DNA from: Gleimia coleocanis DSM 15436
GTDB taxonomy: Bacteria; Actinomycetota; Actinomycetes; Actinomycetales; Actinomycetaceae
Assembly (NCBI RefSeq): GCF_000159015.1
Contig: NZ_DS999543.1
Location: 310,001-374,000 of the forward strand
Length of the DNA stretch: 64,000 nucleotides
Reading direction: 5' to 3'
Positions 22,768 to 32,395 of this stretch are shown here, one piece after another. Made by a program: the position numbers and the translations under genes. The notes beneath the pieces are model-generated. The model was not told the origin of the DNA and did no database searches. It worked only from the letters and a program-made list of their open reading frames with translations. The stretch's first letter is position 1, and every line of letters starts with the position of its first letter.

Positions 22768-24375
22768 TTGGACAGCTCCAAGCCCCGCCGCTACAAGCCG
22801 AAACTAACTAAAGCTGACGTAGCGAAACTTCGCGCCAAAGCGCAAACCCTGAACCTACACGTTTTCATTGGATCCTCGGTGGCTGTCCTCTTCGTTGCCT
22901 GCCTGGCAATCTTCCTCCCCACCCAAACTCAAACCATTTTGGGTGCTGGAGTGGACTGGATTAGTCGCTGGCTAGGGTCCTTCTACATTGGCCTAGCCGG
23001 AGCTATCCTCGTTTTCGTGCTGATCCTGGCGTTCTCCCGCTTCGGAAACGTACGCTTAGGTGGCGTGGATGCGAAACCGGAGTTCTCAACTTTCGCGTGG
23101 GGGTCAATGCTTTTCGCAGCCGGCATCGGCACGGACATCATGTTCTTTTCTGTAGCTGAACCAATCTCACACTACATGTATCCTCCAGTCGGCACTGCCC
23201 AAACTCCAGAGGCAGCGCGGGAAGCCATCACCTGGACGCTTTTCCACTACGGGGTAATTGGCTGGGGCATGTACGCTCTTATGGGAATCGCTTTAGCCTA
23301 CTTCGCTTATAACCGTAACCGCCCGCTTGCGGTGCGTTCAGCTTTGGCTCCTATTTTGAAAGAGCGTCTGCCGGGGCGTTGGGGGGATTTAGTTGATATT
23401 GCAGCTATTTTGGGTACCGTTTTCGGTGTGGCTGCCACGCTCGGTATTGGCGTAGTCCAGCTGAATGTGGGGTTACAGATTCTGTTTGGCATTTCTGTTG
23501 GGATTGGCGCGCAGATTGCACTGATCTTATTCGCTGTAATCATGACTGTAGTCTCATCAACAGCGGGTATTGAAAAAGGGATTCGTTTCCTTTCGCAGCT
23601 TAATATTTGGTTAGCTCTTGCCTTGGCAGGCTGGGTATTCATCACTGGTAAGACAGACTGGTTGATTCGTGCGCTAACTCTTAATATTGGTGATTTTACC
23701 GCTACGTTCCCGTCGCGTGTACTAAATACTTTCGCCTATGATGACTTGACTTCTTGGGTGAGCGACTGGACTCTGTTCTTCTGGGCTTGGTGGATTGCCT
23801 GGGCTTCTTTCATTGGTATGTTCTTGGCACGTATCTCGAAGGGGCGTTCCTTACGCGAGTTTATTTTCGGAACCATGTTTATTCCATTCGCGTACGTGCT
23901 GATGTGGATTTCTATTTTTGGTAACTCGGCTATTTCACTGGTTGAGGCGGGGGATAAGGCGTTTGCGCAGACAGTTTTGGAATCGCCAGAGCAGGGGTTT
24001 TATGAGCTTTTAGGGCATTTCCCGCTGGCTCCCGTGGTGATTGCAGTGGCAACTTTTGTAGGGCTCCTTTTCTACGTGACTTCCGCAGATTCCGGTGCTT
24101 TAGTGATGGGAAATTTGTCATCTAACCTGCCTGATTCAGCTACGGACGCGCATCCGGCGGTGAAGATTTGGTGGGCAGCCGTGACTGGTTTATTGACTGT
24201 GGCAATGCTTTTAGTTGATGGAATCCCCGCTTTACAGGACGCCACGATTATTATGGGGTTGCCGTTCTCATTAGTGCTTATTGCGGTAATGGCTGGCTTA
24301 TATCGGGCTTTGAAAGCGGAGTATCCGGCTCCGCCGATTTACCCGGCAGAACCGATTGAAGATCCGGTGGAATAA
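22768..24375 (+). CDS. BCCT-family betaine/choline/carnitine transporter
   Basis: A 535-residue secondary transporter with 12 membrane spans. The substrate-region motif GIGTDIMFFSVAEPISHY (about 112-129) and the tryptophan-box segment FFWAWWIAWASFIGMFLARIS (about 337-357, shown to 20) are diagnostic of the betaine-choline-carnitine transporter family, which takes up compatible solutes with sodium or protons. The start is TTG 22768, preceded at good distance by AGAGGA (22755-22760). The C-terminal tail is short, unlike the long regulatory tail of BetP. The last 37 bases overlap the 3' end of the antisense M23 peptidase gene. Confidence 0.9.
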   Translation: MDSSKPRRYKPKLTKADVAKLRAKAQTLNLHVFIGSSVAVLFVACLAIFLPTQTQTILGAGVDWISRWLGSFYIGLAGAILVFVLILAFSRFGNVRLGGVDAKPEFSTFAWGSMLFAAGIGTDIMFFSVAEPISHYMYPPVGTAQTPEAAREAITWTLFHYGVIGWGMYALMGIALAYFAYNRNRPLAVRSALAPILKERLPGRWGDLVDIAAILGTVFGVAATLGIGVVQLNVGLQILFGISVGIGAQIALILFAVIMTVVSSTAGIEKGIRFLSQLNIWLALALAGWVFITGKTDWLIRALTLNIGDFTATFPSRVLNTFAYDDLTSWVSDWTLFFWAWWIAWASFIGMFLARISKGRSLREFIFGTMFIPFAYVLMWISIFGNSAISLVEAGDKAFAQTVLESPEQGFYELLGHFPLAPVVIAVATFVGLLFYVTSADSGALVMGNLSSNLPDSATDAHPAVKIWWAAVTGLLTVAMLLVDGIPALQDATIIMGLPFSLVLIAVMAGLYRALKAEYPAPPIYPAEPIEDPVE

Positions 24376-24914
24376 GCGGACTTACTATTCTTAGAATGCA
24401 GATTTCCCGAGGGCGGTTCAGTCCAAGGTAAGAGCCTAGGTCTGCCAACTAAAAATTGCAGTGGGTTTAAGTACTTGCCGTTATCGGTCCGTACGCCCCA
24501 GTGTAGGCAGTTAGTGACTTTTCCGTTGCTTACGTGCCCAGGTTCCAAATACCCCAGTAAATCCCCTGGTTGTACGAGTTGGTTTTTACTTACCGTTACT
24601 TGGAGGGGTTCAAAACTAGTTTTTAATCCAGAGGGTGTTCGAATAGAAACAACTTTCCGGTCATTAAGCACACCTGCGTAAATGACCGTACCTGCGGTGG
24701 GCGCATATACCGCGGCACCTGGCAATGGACATAAATCAACACCTCGATGCCCAGACAACCACGTGTATTCAGGGGGCGTGAAGCGTTCACCAACTACTAG
24801 CGTTCCAGACAGCGGAGGAGACCAAATGTTCTGTTTGGGTGACTTAGCTGTGCTAGCGGGTAACCAAGTTAGATAAAAGGCAAGCAGCCAAACTGTAAAA
24901 CGGGGGAGAGTCAT
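24339..24914 (-). CDS. Secreted M23 (LytM-type) metallopeptidase
   Basis: A 191-residue exported cell-wall hydrolase or its regulator. A signal peptide with a hydrophobic core (FTVWLLAFYLTWLPASTA) is followed by the M23 domain. GHRGVDL carries the first zinc ligands (His and Asp) and LHWGVR the last HxH-like element; here it reads L-H-W-G, whose first His position is replaced by Leu as in several LytM homologues, so activity is not certain. A gene of this kind upstream of rpsB is a regular actinobacterial arrangement. The C-terminal ~40 residues are low complexity, are encoded across a CCGAGGGCGG word (24407), and overlap the end of the BCCT gene on the other strand. Confidence 0.8.
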   Translation of the reverse strand: MTLPRFTVWLLAFYLTWLPASTAKSPKQNIWSPPLSGTLVVGERFTPPEYTWLSGHRGVDLCPLPGAAVYAPTAGTVIYAGVLNDRKVVSIRTPSGLKTSFEPLQVTVSKNQLVQPGDLLGYLEPGHVSNGKVTNCLHWGVRTDNGKYLNPLQFLVGRPRLLPWTEPPSGNLHSKNSKSAYSTGSSIGSAG

Positions 24915-25040
24915 AGCAGTATCTTTGCAAAATATTTGCGTAGCTGTAACAAACCGCCCTCGAGAATGTGGATAAGCTCGTCTCTAAAACTGCCTGTGTA
25001 TAAACTCATATTCTCGCCTGCCGAAAAATCCATTCCGCCA

Positions 25041-25070
25041 CTGCCAAAATCCCGCCAAATCAGATAAGAT
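25041..25070 (+). promoter_or_regulatory. Putative promoter of rpsB-tsf
   Basis: CTGCCA (25041-25046) and TAAGAT (25065-25070) are 18 bases apart and resemble the -35 and -10 boxes of the main sigma factor. Transcription from here would give a leader of about 240 bases before rpsB. Confidence 0.5.
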
Positions 25071-25074
25071 TATC

Positions 25075-25316
25075 AAGGCACTTTATGTAAAAAGTGACTA
25101 TCGCGCGCCCGCAACTTCACAAAACGGCTAACCCCAATGGGGAACCCAGTGAAGAGAAGAAGCGAAGTCTTTGCAAAAACTTGCAGAGTGCGGATTCTGG
25201 GCGCTAGGGCCAGTTCAAACCTGAACTGGTAAACAACTGAAACTGAGTAACCGCGCGAAAGCCCGGTACTCCTGAAAATAAATACCTGCTTTAAGGTATT
25301 TGAAAGGAACCAAGTC
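25075..25316 (+). promoter_or_regulatory. Structured 5' leader of rpsB
   Basis: This gene-free leader holds several clear hairpins. CACTTT pairs with AAAGTG at its start. CCAGTTCA pairs perfectly with TGAACTGG at 25210-25229. AAATACC pairs with GGTATTT at 25280-25301, ending just before the GAAAGGA ribosome site (25302-25308). Ribosomal protein S2 genes are under autogenous control through their leaders in several bacteria, and this leader could serve the same purpose. No known motif is recognised with certainty. Confidence 0.45.
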
Positions 25317-26126
25317 ATGGCACTTGTAACCATGCGTCAGCTCCTGGAAAGCGGCGTTCACTTCGGCCACCAGACCCGTCGCTGGAACCCAAAGATGAAG
25401 CGCTTCATCCTGACCGAACGTAACAACATCTACATCATCGACCTGCACCAGACCGTTGCAGACATCGATCGCGCTTACGAATTCGTGAAGGAAACCGTTG
25501 CACACGGTGGCAACATTCTGTTCGTTGGTACTAAGAAGCAGGCTCAGGAAGCAATCGAAGAGCAGGCACAGCGCGTAGGCATGCCATACGTAAACCACCG
25601 CTGGCTGGGCGGTATGCTGACTAACTTCAACACCGTATACAAGCGTATCCAGCGCATGAAGGAACTGGAACAGATTGACTTCGACGACGTAGCATCCTCT
25701 GGTCGCACCAAGAAGGAACTGCTGATGATGCGTCGTGAGCAGGAAAAGCTGGCTCGTTCCCTCGGCGGTATCCGCGACATGCAGAAGGTACCTTCCGCAC
25801 TGTGGATCGTAGACACCAAGAAGGAACACCTGGCAATTGCTGAAGCTAAGAAGCTGAACATCCCAGTTGTTGCAATCCTGGACACCAACTGTGACCCAGA
25901 CGAAGTAGATTACGGTATCCCAGGCAACGACGATGCAATCCGCTCCGTTGGCATCCTGACCCGCGTAATCTCTGACGCTGTAGCAGCAGGCCTGGTAGCA
26001 CGCTCCGAAAAGCGCAACCGCGCAGGCGAAGCAGCTGAAGCAGAGCCAATGGCTGAATGGGAACGCGACCTGCTGGCAACTGAAGAAGCTCCAGTAGAAG
26101 CACCAGCTGAAACCGAAGAAGCCTGA
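25317..26126 (+). CDS. rpsB: 30S ribosomal protein S2
   Basis: A 269-residue S2 protein of the small ribosomal subunit. It begins [20 protein letters not shown] and contains NPKMKRFI, the S2 signature, then [10 protein letters not shown] and [11 protein letters not shown]. The C-terminal ~40 residues are an acidic Ala/Glu-rich tail as is common in Actinobacteria. GAAAGGA precedes ATG 25317. Codon use is strongly biased (CTG, GCA, AAG), consistent with high expression. tsf follows after 43 bases. Long open frames on the opposite strand of this gene and of tsf are by-products of that codon bias. Confidence 0.98.
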   Translation: MALVTMRQLLESGVHFGHQTRRWNPKMKRFILTERNNIYIIDLHQTVADIDRAYEFVKETVAHGGNILFVGTKKQAQEAIEEQAQRVGMPYVNHRWLGGMLTNFNTVYKRIQRMKELEQIDFDDVASSGRTKKELLMMRREQEKLARSLGGIRDMQKVPSALWIVDTKKEHLAIAEAKKLNIPVVAILDTNCDPDEVDYGIPGNDDAIRSVGILTRVISDAVAAGLVARSEKRNRAGEAAEAEPMAEWERDLLATEEAPVEAPAETEEA

Positions 26127-26169
26127 GCTTCTTAACTGTTTCATATAAACCCTCAAAAGAAGGATAAAA

Positions 26170-27000
26170 ATGGCTAACTACACTGCAGCCGACGTAAAGG
26201 CACTGCGCGACCAGACCGGCGCAGGCATGATGGACGTTAAGAAGGCTCTGGAAGAAGCTAACGGCGACAAGGAAAAGGCATTGGAAATCATTCGCCTTTC
26301 CGGCCTGAAGTCTCTTGCAAAGCGTGAAGACCGTACCGCATCCGCAGGTCTGATTGCTGGCACCGTAGTCGACAACAAGGTCGGCGTAATGGTTGAAGTT
26401 AACTCTGAAACCGACTTCGTTGCAAAGAACGAAAAGTTCATCGCATTCGCAAACAAGGTACTGGAAGCTGCAGTAGCTTCCGGAGCAGCTGATGTAGATG
26501 CACTGCTGGCAGCACCAGTTGAAGACGGCAAGGTTTCTGACCTGGTTGACAACATGGGCGCAGTTATTGGCGAAAAGATTCAGGTTCGCCGCGTTGTTCG
26601 CGTAGAAGGCGACAATGTTGCACTGTACCTGCACCAGACTTCTGCTGACCTCCCAGCACAGGTTGGCGTTCTGGTAGCAGGCTCTGAAACCCTGGCTGGC
26701 CTGGGCCGCGACGTTGCAATGCACATTGCAGCATTCTCCCCAGATTTCGTCTGCCGTGAAACCGTTCCAGCAGACGTAATCGAAAAGGAACGCGAAACCC
26801 TGACCAAGCTGACCCTTTCCGAAGGTAAGCCAGAACACATCGTTCCAAAGATCGTTGAAGGTCGTCTGGACGCTTTCTTCCAGGACAACTGCCTGGTAGA
26901 TCAGGACTTCGCAAAGGATCCTTCCAAGAAGGTATCCGCTGTACTGGCTGAAGCTGGTGCATCCGTACAGTCTTTCGTACGCGTACAGGTTGGCGCCTGA
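26170..27000 (+). CDS. tsf: Translation elongation factor Ts
   Basis: A 276-residue nucleotide-exchange factor for EF-Tu. The N-terminal UBA-like domain has VKALRDQTGAGMMDVKKAL, and EVNSETDFVAKN marks the core. The C-terminus QSFVRVQVGA is typical. It is cotranscribed with rpsB and is followed by a strong terminator. AGGAT precedes the ATG. Confidence 0.98.
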   Translation: MANYTAADVKALRDQTGAGMMDVKKALEEANGDKEKALEIIRLSGLKSLAKREDRTASAGLIAGTVVDNKVGVMVEVNSETDFVAKNEKFIAFANKVLEAAVASGAADVDALLAAPVEDGKVSDLVDNMGAVIGEKIQVRRVVRVEGDNVALYLHQTSADLPAQVGVLVAGSETLAGLGRDVAMHIAAFSPDFVCRETVPADVIEKERETLTKLTLSEGKPEHIVPKIVEGRLDAFFQDNCLVDQDFAKDPSKKVSAVLAEAGASVQSFVRVQVGA

Positions 27001-27012
27001 TACTAGTCGCTA

Positions 27013-27063
27013 AATAGCCCTGTTTGCCGGTTAGATTTCTAATCGTGTAAACAGGGCTATTTT
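27013..27063 (+). terminator. Terminator after tsf
   Basis: AATAGCCCTGTTT (27013-27025) pairs perfectly over 13 bases with AAACAGGGCTATT (27049-27061), and TTG follows. It separates rpsB-tsf from pyrH. Confidence 0.85.
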
Positions 27064-27133
27064 GTTGCGTGCGAACAGAAAGATAATTCGCGCAGGTAAG
27101 AGTGGGATTATCACGAAAACAGCTCTAAGCCGG

Positions 27134-27139
27134 TATTAT
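27134..27139 (+). promoter_or_regulatory. Possible -10 box of the pyrH operon
   Basis: TATTAT at 27134-27139 lies 77 bases before the pyrH ATG and downstream of the tsf terminator, so a new promoter is required about here. The matching -35 region is weak (ATCACG near 27110). Confidence 0.35.
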
Positions 27140-27215
27140 AGAAACGGTAACTTAGGCTTAAGTCTGCAAGCTACCGACCACACAGTGCAAACATACGCGG
27201 AACGCAGGAGAACTA

Positions 27216-27950
27216 ATGTCTGAATCAGCGAATAAACCACGTCGCGTCCTTTTGAAATTATCCGGCGAAGTATTTGGTGGCGGCTCCATTGGGCTAGATC
27301 CAAATGTGGTGCGTTCCGTAGCAGCCCAGATTGCTAAAGCAGTAGTCGAAGGCGTACAAGTAGCAATCGTAGTAGGCGGCGGTAACTTTTTCCGTGGCGC
27401 AACCCTTTCACAAAATGGTTTAGACCGTGCGCGTGCAGACTACATGGGTATGCTTGGCACTGTCATGAATGCGCTGGCACTGCAGGATTTCTTGGAACAA
27501 GAAGGCGTTACTACCCGCGTACAGTCCGCTATCTCTATGGGGCAAGTTGCTGAACCATACATTCCATTGAAAGCTATCCGTCACATGGAAAAGGGACGTG
27601 TAGTAGTCTTTGGTGCCGGTGCTGGTTTACCATACTTCTCAACTGACACTGTTTCCGCACAGCGCGCTCTGGAAACCCGCTGTGATGAACTACTGGTAGC
27701 AAAGAACGGCGTGGACGGTATTTACACTGATGACCCACGTAAGAACCCTGACGCTACCCGCATTGACTTCGTCACCTACAGTGACGCATTGGCACAGGGC
27801 CTGAAAGTGGTGGACGCAGCAGCGTTCTCACTGTGCCAGGATAACCAACTCAACATGCGCGTATTCGGCATGACTGAACCCGGTAACGTCACCGCAGCCC
27901 TGCTGGGGGAAAAGATCGGTACCCTGGTATCCACTGAACCACTAAACTAA
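27216..27950 (+). CDS. pyrH: Uridylate kinase
   Basis: A 244-residue UMP kinase of the amino-acid-kinase fold that makes UDP from [16 protein letters not shown] at the start is the phosphate loop, VGGGNFFRG follows, and [20 protein letters not shown] and [11 protein letters not shown]... are conserved family regions, as is [16 protein letters not shown]. It is translated from ATG 27216 after GCAGGAG. frr lies 27 bases downstream and is expected in the same transcript. Confidence 0.97.
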   Translation: MSESANKPRRVLLKLSGEVFGGGSIGLDPNVVRSVAAQIAKAVVEGVQVAIVVGGGNFFRGATLSQNGLDRARADYMGMLGTVMNALALQDFLEQEGVTTRVQSAISMGQVAEPYIPLKAIRHMEKGRVVVFGAGAGLPYFSTDTVSAQRALETRCDELLVAKNGVDGIYTDDPRKNPDATRIDFVTYSDALAQGLKVVDAAAFSLCQDNQLNMRVFGMTEPGNVTAALLGEKIGTLVSTEPLN

Positions 27951-27977
27951 GACCCTAACCTCACCCAAGGAGTAATC

Positions 27978-28535
27978 ATGATTGAAGACGCAATGCTACT
28001 TGCCGAAGAAGGCATGGAAAAAGCACTGGCAGCTACTAAACGCGAATTCGGTAATATCCGTACCGGTCGTGCAAACCCAGAAACCTTCAACAGCCTGCTG
28101 GTAGATTACTATGGCGCCCCAACTCCACTACAGCAGCTGGCATCCGTACAGATTCCAGAAGCACGTATGGTGCTGGTAAGCCCATATGACCGCTCTGCAA
28201 TGCAGGCTATTATCACTGCTATCCGCGAATCTGACCTGGGCGTAAACCCAACTGACGACGGTAACGTAATCCGCTGCACTCTGCCAGCACTCACTGAAGA
28301 ACGTCGTAAGGAATATGTGAAACTGGCTAAGTCCAAGGCAGAAGACGGCCGTGTTTCCATCCGTAACGTTCGTCGTAAGGCTAAGGAAGAACTCGATCGT
28401 ATCAAGAAAGACGGCGAAGCTGGCGAAGACGAAGTAGAACGCGCAGAAAAAGAACTTGAAACCCTCACCAAGAATTTCGTAGCTAAGGTTGATGCTGAAC
28501 TGGATGCTAAGGAAAAGGACCTGATGACGGTCTGA
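27978..28535 (+). CDS. frr: Ribosome recycling factor
   Basis: A 185-residue protein that, with EF-G, splits the post-termination ribosome. It has the usual IRTGRANPE(T)F near residue 30, [14 protein letters not shown], and the helical C-terminus with [11 protein letters not shown]. The length is exactly as expected for the family. AAGGAG precedes ATG 27978, and cdsA starts 11 bases after the stop codon. Confidence 0.98.
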   Translation: MIEDAMLLAEEGMEKALAATKREFGNIRTGRANPETFNSLLVDYYGAPTPLQQLASVQIPEARMVLVSPYDRSAMQAIITAIRESDLGVNPTDDGNVIRCTLPALTEERRKEYVKLAKSKAEDGRVSIRNVRRKAKEELDRIKKDGEAGEDEVERAEKELETLTKNFVAKVDAELDAKEKDLMTV

Positions 28536-28546
28536 GGAGCTTTACT

Positions 28547-29416
28547 TTGAACTTGCAACAGTTAATTCACCCAGGTCCCACCCAAAACCATGAGCCACTT
28601 CCGGCTTCTGGTAAAGCTGGTCGTAATCTCCCAGCTGCACTGGCTGTGGGCTTTAGCATGGCATTTGTGTCACTGGGAGCCCTGTTCTTATCGAATATTG
28701 CTTTCCTAGTTTTGATGTCCACGTTTGCTGTAGTTGCCCTGTGGGAATTAGCTGGTGCATTCGCTCGTAAAGGTCATCAAGTAGTTTTGCCTCCCGCCTG
28801 GATTGGCGCGGTTGGCATGATTATTTGTGCATGGACGCTAGGACTGGAAGCAGTCCTAGCGGCCCTGTGCTTCACTATTGCCGCTATCGCTATCTGGCGA
28901 GTTTTAGACGGCACTGGGGAAAACGCTCTGATGGACGTGATGATCACTGCTTTCTCACTGGTTTACGTGGGATTGCTGGCATCTTTCGTGGTGTTCATCT
29001 TAGCGTCCCCCTATAAGATTCCGGCAGTAATGCTATTCATTGCTCTAGCTGTAGCTAACGATTTAGGTGGTTGGGCAGCAGGAATTACTTTCGGAAAACA
29101 CCCTATGGCACCCAAGATTTCCCCTAAGAAATCGTGGGAAGGCTTTGCAGGTTCTATCCTGGCGTCCATCACTGTGGGCGTTGGCGGGATGGTTTATCTG
29201 GGTGCTTCCTGGTGGTGGGGCATTATTCTTGCGATTTTGACTACTATTGCCGCAACTACGGGTGATTTGGTCGAATCCTTGATTAAACGTGACGTAGGCT
29301 TGAAAGATATGTCGAATCTGCTACCAGGGCACGGTGGTCTTATGGACCGCATGGACTCTTTGCTGATGGTAGCTCCTGTAGTCTATTTGGTATTGCGAGT
29401 TGCCCTTCCATGGTGA
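28547..29416 (+). CDS. cdsA: Phosphatidate cytidylyltransferase
   Basis: A 289-residue membrane enzyme making CDP-diacylglycerol from phosphatidate and CTP. It has about 8 spans. The C-terminal signature [12 protein letters not shown] (about residues 193-204) and the [25 protein letters not shown] block (about 246-270, only parts shown) are diagnostic. It starts at TTG 28547 after GAGGAG (28534-28539), and the first ~25 residues are hydrophilic. Its stop codon overlaps the rlmN start by 7 bases. Confidence 0.95.
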   Translation: MNLQQLIHPGPTQNHEPLPASGKAGRNLPAALAVGFSMAFVSLGALFLSNIAFLVLMSTFAVVALWELAGAFARKGHQVVLPPAWIGAVGMIICAWTLGLEAVLAALCFTIAAIAIWRVLDGTGENALMDVMITAFSLVYVGLLASFVVFILASPYKIPAVMLFIALAVANDLGGWAAGITFGKHPMAPKISPKKSWEGFAGSILASITVGVGGMVYLGASWWWGIILAILTTIAATTGDLVESLIKRDVGLKDMSNLLPGHGGLMDRMDSLLMVAPVVYLVLRVALPW

Positions 29417-30621
29417 AAGTTCCTGTAAATCTTAACCGTTCCGGTCGGCAGGTTATGCCTACTGACCAGGCTCCAGAGGGGGCAACTTCTCCGGATGCGA
29501 AACCGGTATTGCAGTTTACTGCGAAGCGTCGCGGTAAAGCGCCTTCTCACTTGGCTGATTTAGATTTATCTGGACGTAAGCAGGTACTGAAAGATGCTGG
29601 TTTACCGGCTTTCCGCGCCGACCAGCTTTCTCGCCATTACTTTGGCAACTATGTTGCAGACCCAGCACAAATGTCCGACCTGCCAAAAAACATGGTAGAT
29701 CAGGTGCGAGATTCTTTGATGCCAACCCTGGTTAAGCCAGTGCGCACACTGGAAGCAGACGGCGGTTTAACTATTAAACATCTGTGGGAACTTTTTGATG
29801 GTTCTCGCGTGGAATCCGTCCTTATGCGTTACCCGCAGCGCACGACCCTGTGTATTTCTTCGCAGGCTGGGTGCGGTATGGCTTGTCCTTTCTGCGCAAC
29901 TGGGCAGATGGGCCTGACTCGTAATCTTTCAACTGCGGAAATCGTTGAGCAGGTTCGTCTGGCAGCGAAAGCTTGTGAAGATGGGGATCTGGAGGGCGGT
30001 CCAACCCGACTGTCGAATATCGTATTCATGGGTATGGGAGAGCCACTGGCCAACTACAAGGCGATTGTCGAAACCCTGGATCGTTTGATTAAGGAGTCCC
30101 CAGAGGGCTTTGGTCTGTCTGCACGCAATATTACGGTTTCAACGGTTGGTCTAGTCCCAGCTATCGATAAGCTGGCAAAACTTGGACATCCAGTTACTTT
30201 AGCGATTTCCCTACATGCTCCTGATGATGAGCTACGTGACGAGCTTATTCCTATTAACTCGCGTTGGAAAGTAGGGGAGTTGCTAGACGCAGCCCGACGC
30301 TACTTTGTGGCAACGGGGCGTCGCGTTTCCATTGAATACGCTTTGATTCGTGATATGAATGATCATGCGTGGCGTGCGCAGCTTTTAGCTGACGAGCTGA
30401 ATAAACGCGGTCATGGTTGGGCTCACGTTAATCCGATTCCACTGAACCCAACACCAGGTTCCATCTGGACGGCTTCAACTAAGAAAGCCCAGCAGGAATT
30501 TGTTGAAATCCTGCGGAAGAACGGTATTTCAACTACTATTCGTGACACTCGAGGATCAGATATTGATGGTGCTTGCGGTCAGCTGGCTACCACCGTTGCA
30601 AAGGAAGAGGAAGCAAAATGA
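29410..30621 (+). CDS. rlmN: Dual-specificity 23S rRNA/tRNA adenine-C2 methyltransferase RlmN
   Basis: A 403-residue radical-SAM methyltransferase acting on A2503 of 23S rRNA and A37 of some tRNAs. The [4Fe-4S] motif is CxxxCxxC at Cys155, Cys159 and Cys162 ([15 protein letters not shown]). [10 protein letters not shown] and SVGLVP-type regions follow (here [11 protein letters not shown]). The C-terminal [18 protein letters not shown] contains the methyl-carrying Cys. The N-terminus is about 35 residues longer than in E. coli. ATG 29410 and GTG 29413 are both possible starts and both overlap cdsA. The stop codon overlaps the next gene's ATG. Confidence 0.96.
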   Translation: MVKVPVNLNRSGRQVMPTDQAPEGATSPDAKPVLQFTAKRRGKAPSHLADLDLSGRKQVLKDAGLPAFRADQLSRHYFGNYVADPAQMSDLPKNMVDQVRDSLMPTLVKPVRTLEADGGLTIKHLWELFDGSRVESVLMRYPQRTTLCISSQAGCGMACPFCATGQMGLTRNLSTAEIVEQVRLAAKACEDGDLEGGPTRLSNIVFMGMGEPLANYKAIVETLDRLIKESPEGFGLSARNITVSTVGLVPAIDKLAKLGHPVTLAISLHAPDDELRDELIPINSRWKVGELLDAARRYFVATGRRVSIEYALIRDMNDHAWRAQLLADELNKRGHGWAHVNPIPLNPTPGSIWTASTKKAQQEFVEILRKNGISTTIRDTRGSDIDGACGQLATTVAKEEEAK

Positions 30622-31175
30622 AGGGTAAGTTCCCTCGCGTTAAGTTCCTGAAGAAGGGCTACGACACTGCTGCAGTAGATGAATTCTTCGAATTCGCAGA
30701 ACAGGCATACACGGGTGGTTTGCCTGCTTCCGAGTTCTCTGCAGAACAGGTACGCCGAGCAATGTTCCCTCTGGTTCGTGGTGGCTACGACCCATACACC
30801 GTTGACGCTGCCCTGGACCGTATGGAAGGCGGTTTCATTCAGCGTGACCGTGCAAACCACGTGGCAGTAAACGGTGAAGCTGCTTGGCTGGCACACGTAG
30901 CAGACCGAGCAACCACTCTTTACCCACGTTTGTCTCGCCCGGAAGGTGAACGCTTCGCCCACCCAGAAAAAGATCAGCCAGGCTATTCTGCTGAAGCAGT
31001 AGACGCTTTCCTGGCGCGCCTGGCAGACTTCTTTGACCAGAATGAGCCTCTCACTGTACGTGAAATTCGCTCACTCACCTTCCCACCTGCGAAGGAACAG
31101 AAAGCATACGTTGAAGGGGCAGTAGACGCTTACCTGGCTCGCGTAATCGAAATCCTACTATCCGTAGAAAGCTAA
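30618..31175 (+). CDS. DivIVA-domain protein with repeated motif
   Basis: A 185-residue cytoplasmic protein. Four copies of a short DivIVA-like helix motif are visible: [16 protein letters not shown] (about 12-27), [16 protein letters not shown] (about 58-73), [16 protein letters not shown] (about 117-132) and [15 protein letters not shown] (about 165-179). In DivIVA/Wag31 this motif forms the N-terminal membrane-curvature-sensing head, but here there is no long coiled-coil tail, so the protein is not Wag31 itself. It starts at ATG 30618, overlapping the rlmN stop, and dxr follows by 3 bases. A role at the growth pole or septum is inferred only. Confidence 0.7.
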   Translation: MKGKFPRVKFLKKGYDTAAVDEFFEFAEQAYTGGLPASEFSAEQVRRAMFPLVRGGYDPYTVDAALDRMEGGFIQRDRANHVAVNGEAAWLAHVADRATTLYPRLSRPEGERFAHPEKDQPGYSAEAVDAFLARLADFFDQNEPLTVREIRSLTFPPAKEQKAYVEGAVDAYLARVIEILLSVES

Positions 31176-31178
31176 AAC

Positions 31179-32381
31179 ATGAACAGGCGCGAACTGGTGC
31201 TGCTGGGTTCTACTGGTTCCATCGGCACACAGTGCCTGGACATTGTAGCGAAATACCCCGAACGCATTAAAGTTGCTGCGTTAGCAGCTGGTGGCGGTAA
31301 CCTGCAACTCCTGGCAGAACAAGCCCAGGCACACCGTCCTCGAGAAATCGCAATTTATTCTGGGAATAAAGCCGAACTGGAAAAACTGCTCCACGAAAAA
31401 GGCGTAGTAGCAAAAGTTTCTGTCGGCCCGGAAGCCGTCGTCGCGGTCGCTAGCATGCTCGACGAAAACGGGATTGTTCTCAACGGAATCAATGGGGGAG
31501 TAGGTCTCCTTCCTACGCTCGCAGCGCTTGAATCTGGCGCTACCCTGGCTCTGGCAAATAAAGAATCCCTGGTGGTTGGCGCGCCCCTGGTCAAAAAAGC
31601 CTGCGTACGCCCCGGGCAAATTATCCCAGTTGATTCCGAACACTCTGCGATCGCCCAATGTTTGCTCTCAGGACGTCACGGCAAAGGCCTAACCGTCCCT
31701 GAAATCACGGGTGACACAGAAGTTGCCCACTTAGTCCTCACCGCTTCTGGCGGACCATTCCGCGGGAAAACTCGTGCCGACTTACAAAACATTACCGCTC
31801 AACAAGCTTTGCAACACCCAACCTGGAGCATGGGGCCGGTAGTTACTATTAACTCTTCAACCCTGATGAATAAAGGGCTGGAACTAATCGAAGCACATGT
31901 GCTTTTCGATATCGCCCCTAAAGATATTCAAGCGGTAATCCACCCACAATCCATCGTACATTCAATGGTTACTTTCAAAGATGGTGCCACCATCGCACAG
32001 GCCAGCCCACCAAGCATGCATCTGCCGATTGCCCTGTCGCTCTCTTGGCCGCACCGTTGGGACGACATTGAACCAGCCTGTGTTTGGGACCAGCCCACCG
32101 CCTGGACCTTCGAACCTGTCGATAATGAAACTTTCCCAGCATTAGACTTAGCCCGCCACAGCGTAGCAACATCAGATACGCATCCGACAGTAATGAACGC
32201 TGCAAATGAAGTTTGCGTAGACTCATTCTTACGTGAAAAGTTGCCGTACCTGGCGATTGTAGATACTGTAGCTGAGATTGTTGATGCACATGAAGGGTTA
32301 GTAAACCCAACTTTGGACGAGATTCTCAGCGTCCAAGATTGGGCGGTTACAGCAGCCACGGAGCGTGTATCTAAACTGTAG
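31179..32381 (+). CDS. dxr: 1-deoxy-D-xylulose 5-phosphate reductoisomerase
   Basis: A 400-residue enzyme of the non-mevalonate isoprenoid pathway that makes MEP from DXP with NADPH and a divalent metal. The Rossmann motif LLGSTGSIGTQ is at the N-terminus. ANKESLV, PVDSEHSAI (metal ligands), LTASGGPFR and the MNKGLELIEAH stretch are all present, as is the C-terminal NAANEV. It shares this block with ispG, the second isoprenoid gene here. It is 3 bases after the DivIVA-domain gene and 14 bases before the M50 protease gene. Confidence 0.97.
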   Translation: MNRRELVLLGSTGSIGTQCLDIVAKYPERIKVAALAAGGGNLQLLAEQAQAHRPREIAIYSGNKAELEKLLHEKGVVAKVSVGPEAVVAVASMLDENGIVLNGINGGVGLLPTLAALESGATLALANKESLVVGAPLVKKACVRPGQIIPVDSEHSAIAQCLLSGRHGKGLTVPEITGDTEVAHLVLTASGGPFRGKTRADLQNITAQQALQHPTWSMGPVVTINSSTLMNKGLELIEAHVLFDIAPKDIQAVIHPQSIVHSMVTFKDGATIAQASPPSMHLPIALSLSWPHRWDDIEPACVWDQPTAWTFEPVDNETFPALDLARHSVATSDTHPTVMNAANEVCVDSFLREKLPYLAIVDTVAEIVDAHEGLVNPTLDEILSVQDWAVTAATERVSKL

Positions 32382-32395
32382 GAAAGAGGCATTTC

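Noticed and set aside
25215-26838. Two long open frames on the minus strand opposite rpsB and tsf (313 and 330 codons)
   Set aside because: They are mirror images of the strongly biased codon use of the ribosomal genes, rich in Cys and Phe, with no family similarity, no ribosome site and no promoter.
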